Positions 22,617 through 24,336 of a stretch of DNA of 24,336 nt are shown here, piece by piece; positions within the stretch are counted from its first letter, which is position 1; each line of letters opens with the position of its first letter. The stretch is from the NCBI GenBank assembly GCA_964648005.1, contig CAZYKR010000028.1, forward strand, positions 1 through 24,336, read 5' to 3'. The notes under the pieces are model-generated. The model saw only the letters and a list, made by a program, of their open reading frames with translations, was not told where the DNA came from and did not search any database. Both the position numbers and the translations under genes were made by a program. The stretch is from JAGQTE01 sp964648005. GTDB lineage: Bacteria; Actinomycetota; Acidimicrobiia; Acidimicrobiales; Acidimicrobilacustridaceae.

Positions 22617-22654
22617 GCTTCACGGTAGCTGGCACGGGTAGTCCGGGGCTCTCG

Positions 22655-23070
22655 TCACAGCCCGATGCCGAAGTCGTCATCCCTCGACGGTTGGGGCACT
22701 GCGTCGAGGGCTTCGATCTCGGCGAGGAGGCGGCGGCGTTCGGTGGCGCCGATGCCCCAGTCGTGGTCGGGGACGGCCTTCTCGATGGCGAGCTGCTTGC
22801 CTGCCTGGCGACCGAAGGCGTCGCGCACGAGGTCGACCGGGACACTCGCGTCGTACTGGCGCGCGTGGGTGAGATCCTCGTCGACGCCGTGGCCACCGAC
22901 GGCGTAAAGGACGTTGGCGGTGCGGCCGCGGCTGAGGGCGACGTAGCCGGCCTCCCGGTAGAGGTCGTCGGTGCCGAGGGTGAGGCAGCGGTCGACGGTC
23001 ATGCCCTGTGCTTTGTGGATCGTCGTGACGTAGGCGTGGGAGACGTGACCAGCATCGAGGTACACCCACG
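22655..23070 (-). pseudogene. C-terminal remnant of a MobF/TraA-type relaxase-helicase
   Basis: About 138 codons match the end of a conjugative relaxase with an SF1 helicase domain. Visible are AYVTTIHKAQGMTVDRCL (helicase motif V) and GYVALSRGR (motif VI), then a charged tail ending in DDDFGIGL. Full proteins are about 900-1500 residues and nick plasmid or ICE DNA at oriT. Homology stops abruptly near 23070 (residues VYLDAGH), and beyond it the opposite strand encodes a glycine-rich protein, so the gene is cut. No product with relaxase activity can be made. It supports a plasmid or integrative-element origin for this block. Confidence 0.72.
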
Positions 23071-23225
23071 TCGGCGGGACGGGAGGCGCCGGAGGTGTCG
23101 CCCAGACCATCACGACGATCGACGACTACCAGTCGTCGTTCTCCACGACGAGCGTCTACTACTACCTCGGCGACAACGGCGCGGCGCAGAACACCAAGGG
23201 CGCGACGGGCGGTGCGGCGACGATC

Positions 23226-23900
23226 GTGGCATCCGTCGATCTCAACACCACGGCCCCGTGCATCTCCGATACCGGCGGGACGTGCAACGTCGTACTGATC
23301 GCCGGCGGTGGCGGTGGCGGCGCCGAGCCGGGAGGGACATGTGATGGCGGCGACGGCGCCGCGGCAGGCAGCGCCGTGGCCACCTCCGAGACTCCCGCAA
23401 CGGGCGGCGGCGCCAAAGGTGACCAGAGCTGCTCGGGCGGCGGAGGCGGGGGCCACGGCGGGTCTGATGGAGATGGAGCCGACGGGGGTGACGGCGGCAG
23501 CGGCGCTGACGCGAAGGCGGGTGGTTCCGGCAACGATGGGATCGGCGGTGCCGGCGGACCCGTGCACACCTCGAGTGGACCGAGCTCGTCCACCGAGTGG
23601 ATCAACGGCTCCACCTATGCCCAGTCCGGCGTGATGAGCGAGGTGGGCACGACGAGCGGCGCCGGTGGCGAAGGCGAGTGGCGCACCGACACCGGCTCCG
23701 GGCAGGCCTACGGACCCGGCGGCGGTGGCGGTGGCGGCTGGGGCGGCGGAGGCGGCGGCGGCGGCGGTGGTGACACCTACCCCGGCGGGGGAGGAGGTGG
23801 CGGCGGCAGCTACGCGATCGGTGTCACGGTACTGACGACGACCATCGCGACGCTGACGGCGACGACCTCTGCCGAGGTGGTCATCACCTTCTACCCGTAG
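23226..23900 (+). CDS. Glycine-rich protein, 5'-truncated
   Basis: The frame encodes a Gly-rich low-complexity protein with GGGGGG runs separated by Ser/Thr/Asp-rich stretches, and a closing strand SYAIGVTVLTTTIATLTATT. The Gly-rich core resembles extracellular glycine-rich repeat proteins. Coding continues in frame upstream to about 23076 (TTIDDYQSSFSTTSVYYYLG) with no ATG, GTG or TTG, and the remainder is lost at the junction with the relaxase remnant. GTG at 23226 is only a conventional start; the natural product was longer. Export cannot be judged because the N-terminus is gone. It is probably not functional in this position. Confidence 0.55.
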   Translation: MASVDLNTTAPCISDTGGTCNVVLIAGGGGGGAEPGGTCDGGDGAAAGSAVATSETPATGGGAKGDQSCSGGGGGGHGGSDGDGADGGDGGSGADAKAGGSGNDGIGGAGGPVHTSSGPSSSTEWINGSTYAQSGVMSEVGTTSGAGGEGEWRTDTGSGQAYGPGGGGGGGWGGGGGGGGGGDTYPGGGGGGGGSYAIGVTVLTTTIATLTATTSAEVVITFYP

Positions 23901-23944
23901 CCCTGTGAGGCGACGTCGGCGCGGACACCCAGCGATCACATTGG

Positions 23945-23966
23945 GGTGTAGCCAAATGGCCACACC
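23945..23966. promoter_or_regulatory. Imperfect inverted repeat upstream of lipoprotein gene
   Basis: Arms GGTGTAGCC and GGCCACACC match with one mismatch around AAAT. The repeat lies about 95 bp before the lipoprotein start and 45 bp after the Gly-rich gene. It could be an operator or a weak terminator; it lacks a T-tract, so a simple terminator is less likely. Confidence 0.3.
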
Positions 23967-24059
23967 TGTCGTATGGTCTTCGGAGGTTGCCAGGTGGCGG
24001 CGGCGGGAGTCGGTCGGCTCTGGCGGTGCGCGCCCGTGGCACGGCGATGAGGAGGGGAC

Positions 24060-24336
24060 ATGGCCGGCGAGCAGGTCACATCTGCCTGTGCATCGACGCG
24101 ATGCAGCGTTCGCAGACCCGGCGCACGTTTGCGCGTAGGTCTGCGTCTCGGTTCGGCAGCGTTGGCTGCGGCCGCCCTTGCGGTGGGCGCGTGCTCGTCG
24201 TCGACCTCGTCGACGGCGACCGGCACCTCGACAGCGGCTGGTTCGACGCCGCCGCCCGCACCGGGGACGACGCTCGCGGGCACGCCTGGAACGGCGCGTG
24301 CCGCGACGACCGAATCGCTGTGCGGGGCCGCCGGCC
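24060..24336 (+). CDS. Lipoprotein, 3'-partial
   Basis: The first 92 codons of a lipoprotein. The N-terminus is basic and long, then a hydrophobic h-region (LGSAALAAAALAV) ends in lipobox VGAC, after which comes a Ser/Thr/Pro-rich linker (SSSTSSTATGTSTA). The mature part begins near RAATTESLCGAAG when the window ends. The family cannot be determined; substrate-binding lipoproteins often start this way. The ATG at 24060 is fixed by an excellent ribosome site GAGGAGGGG just upstream. It is unlike the leaderless starts elsewhere in the window. Confidence 0.7.
   Translation, partial: MAGEQVTSACASTRCSVRRPGARLRVGLRLGSAALAAAALAVGACSSSTSSTATGTSTAAGSTPPPAPGTTLAGTPGTARAATTESLCGAAG

Noticed and set aside
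23320..23820. Short GGC/GGT repeats in the glycine-rich gene as a possible CRISPR or tandem array
   Set aside because: Repeats are codon-level Gly runs of irregular length with no spacers; they are explained by low-complexity protein coding.

Overview
The window is very GC-rich (roughly 70% by eye) with densely packed genes and frequent GTG starts. Many starts sit 5-8 nt after a TAnnnT -10-like box, and lipoproteins carry lipoboxes. Together these point to a chromosomal segment, with integrated mobile DNA, of a member of the Actinomycetota. The gene types (MpaB-family oxygenase, actinobacterial S4 protein, XRE-cupin regulator beside a FAD/methyltransferase fusion) would fit an Acidimicrobiia/Ilumatobacter-like organism. 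That placement is an inference; no rRNA gene is present to confirm it.

Left block (1 to about 15300) reads as ordinary chromosome. In order: a PIG-L/LmbE zinc deacetylase; an MpaB-family oxygenase divergent from a TetR regulator whose stop overlaps the start of a secreted GH10 glycoside hydrolase; an S4 RNA-binding protein divergent from an FAD/NAD(P) oxidoreductase; a two-helix membrane protein with a Pro/Tyr/Gly-rich tail; a ZIP-type metal transporter; two small membrane proteins; an XRE-cupin repressor divergent from a shortened FAD/methyltransferase fusion; a SAM methyltransferase divergent from an unrecognised protein; a beta-lactamase-fold lipoprotein whose catalytic motif is lost; a small Cys/His protein; a sterol-desaturase-type hydroxylase divergent from a second TetR across a perfect 18-bp palindrome; and a 14-helix DHA2-type MFS exporter.

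Middle block (about 15350-19260) starts at the broken C-terminal end of a glyoxalase-family gene, a sign of an old rearrangement. It carries GNAT, VOC, transglutaminase-like and alpha/beta-hydrolase genes, then a decayed XRE-nucleotidyltransferase/HepT (MNT-HEPN) toxin-antitoxin pair. The antitoxin shows a compensating frameshift pair and no good start codon; the toxin has an apparent internal deletion.

Right block (19292 to about 23075) looks like the end of an integrated mobile element. It begins with a 42-nt 3' fragment of tRNA-Ala(UGC), as left by integrases that target tRNA genes, then short GGCTACGT repeats resembling integrase arm sites. All its genes are on the minus strand: an AbrB/MazE-like antitoxin, a complete AbiEii/AbiEi type IV toxin-antitoxin (phage-defence) operon with a near-perfect palindrome between its -35 and -10 boxes, a small membrane protein, and the C-terminal end of a conjugative relaxase-helicase. 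The relaxase is cut near 23070, where a glycine-rich protein gene without its own 5' end begins. The window closes inside a lipoprotein gene at 24060.

No entirely new system could be proven. The best candidates for follow-up are the AbiE locus with its operator and nuclease-like antitoxin N-terminus, the tRNA-bounded element around it, the decayed MNT-HEPN pair, the catalytically dead beta-lactamase-fold lipoprotein and the minimal XRE-cupin/FAD-methyltransferase locus.
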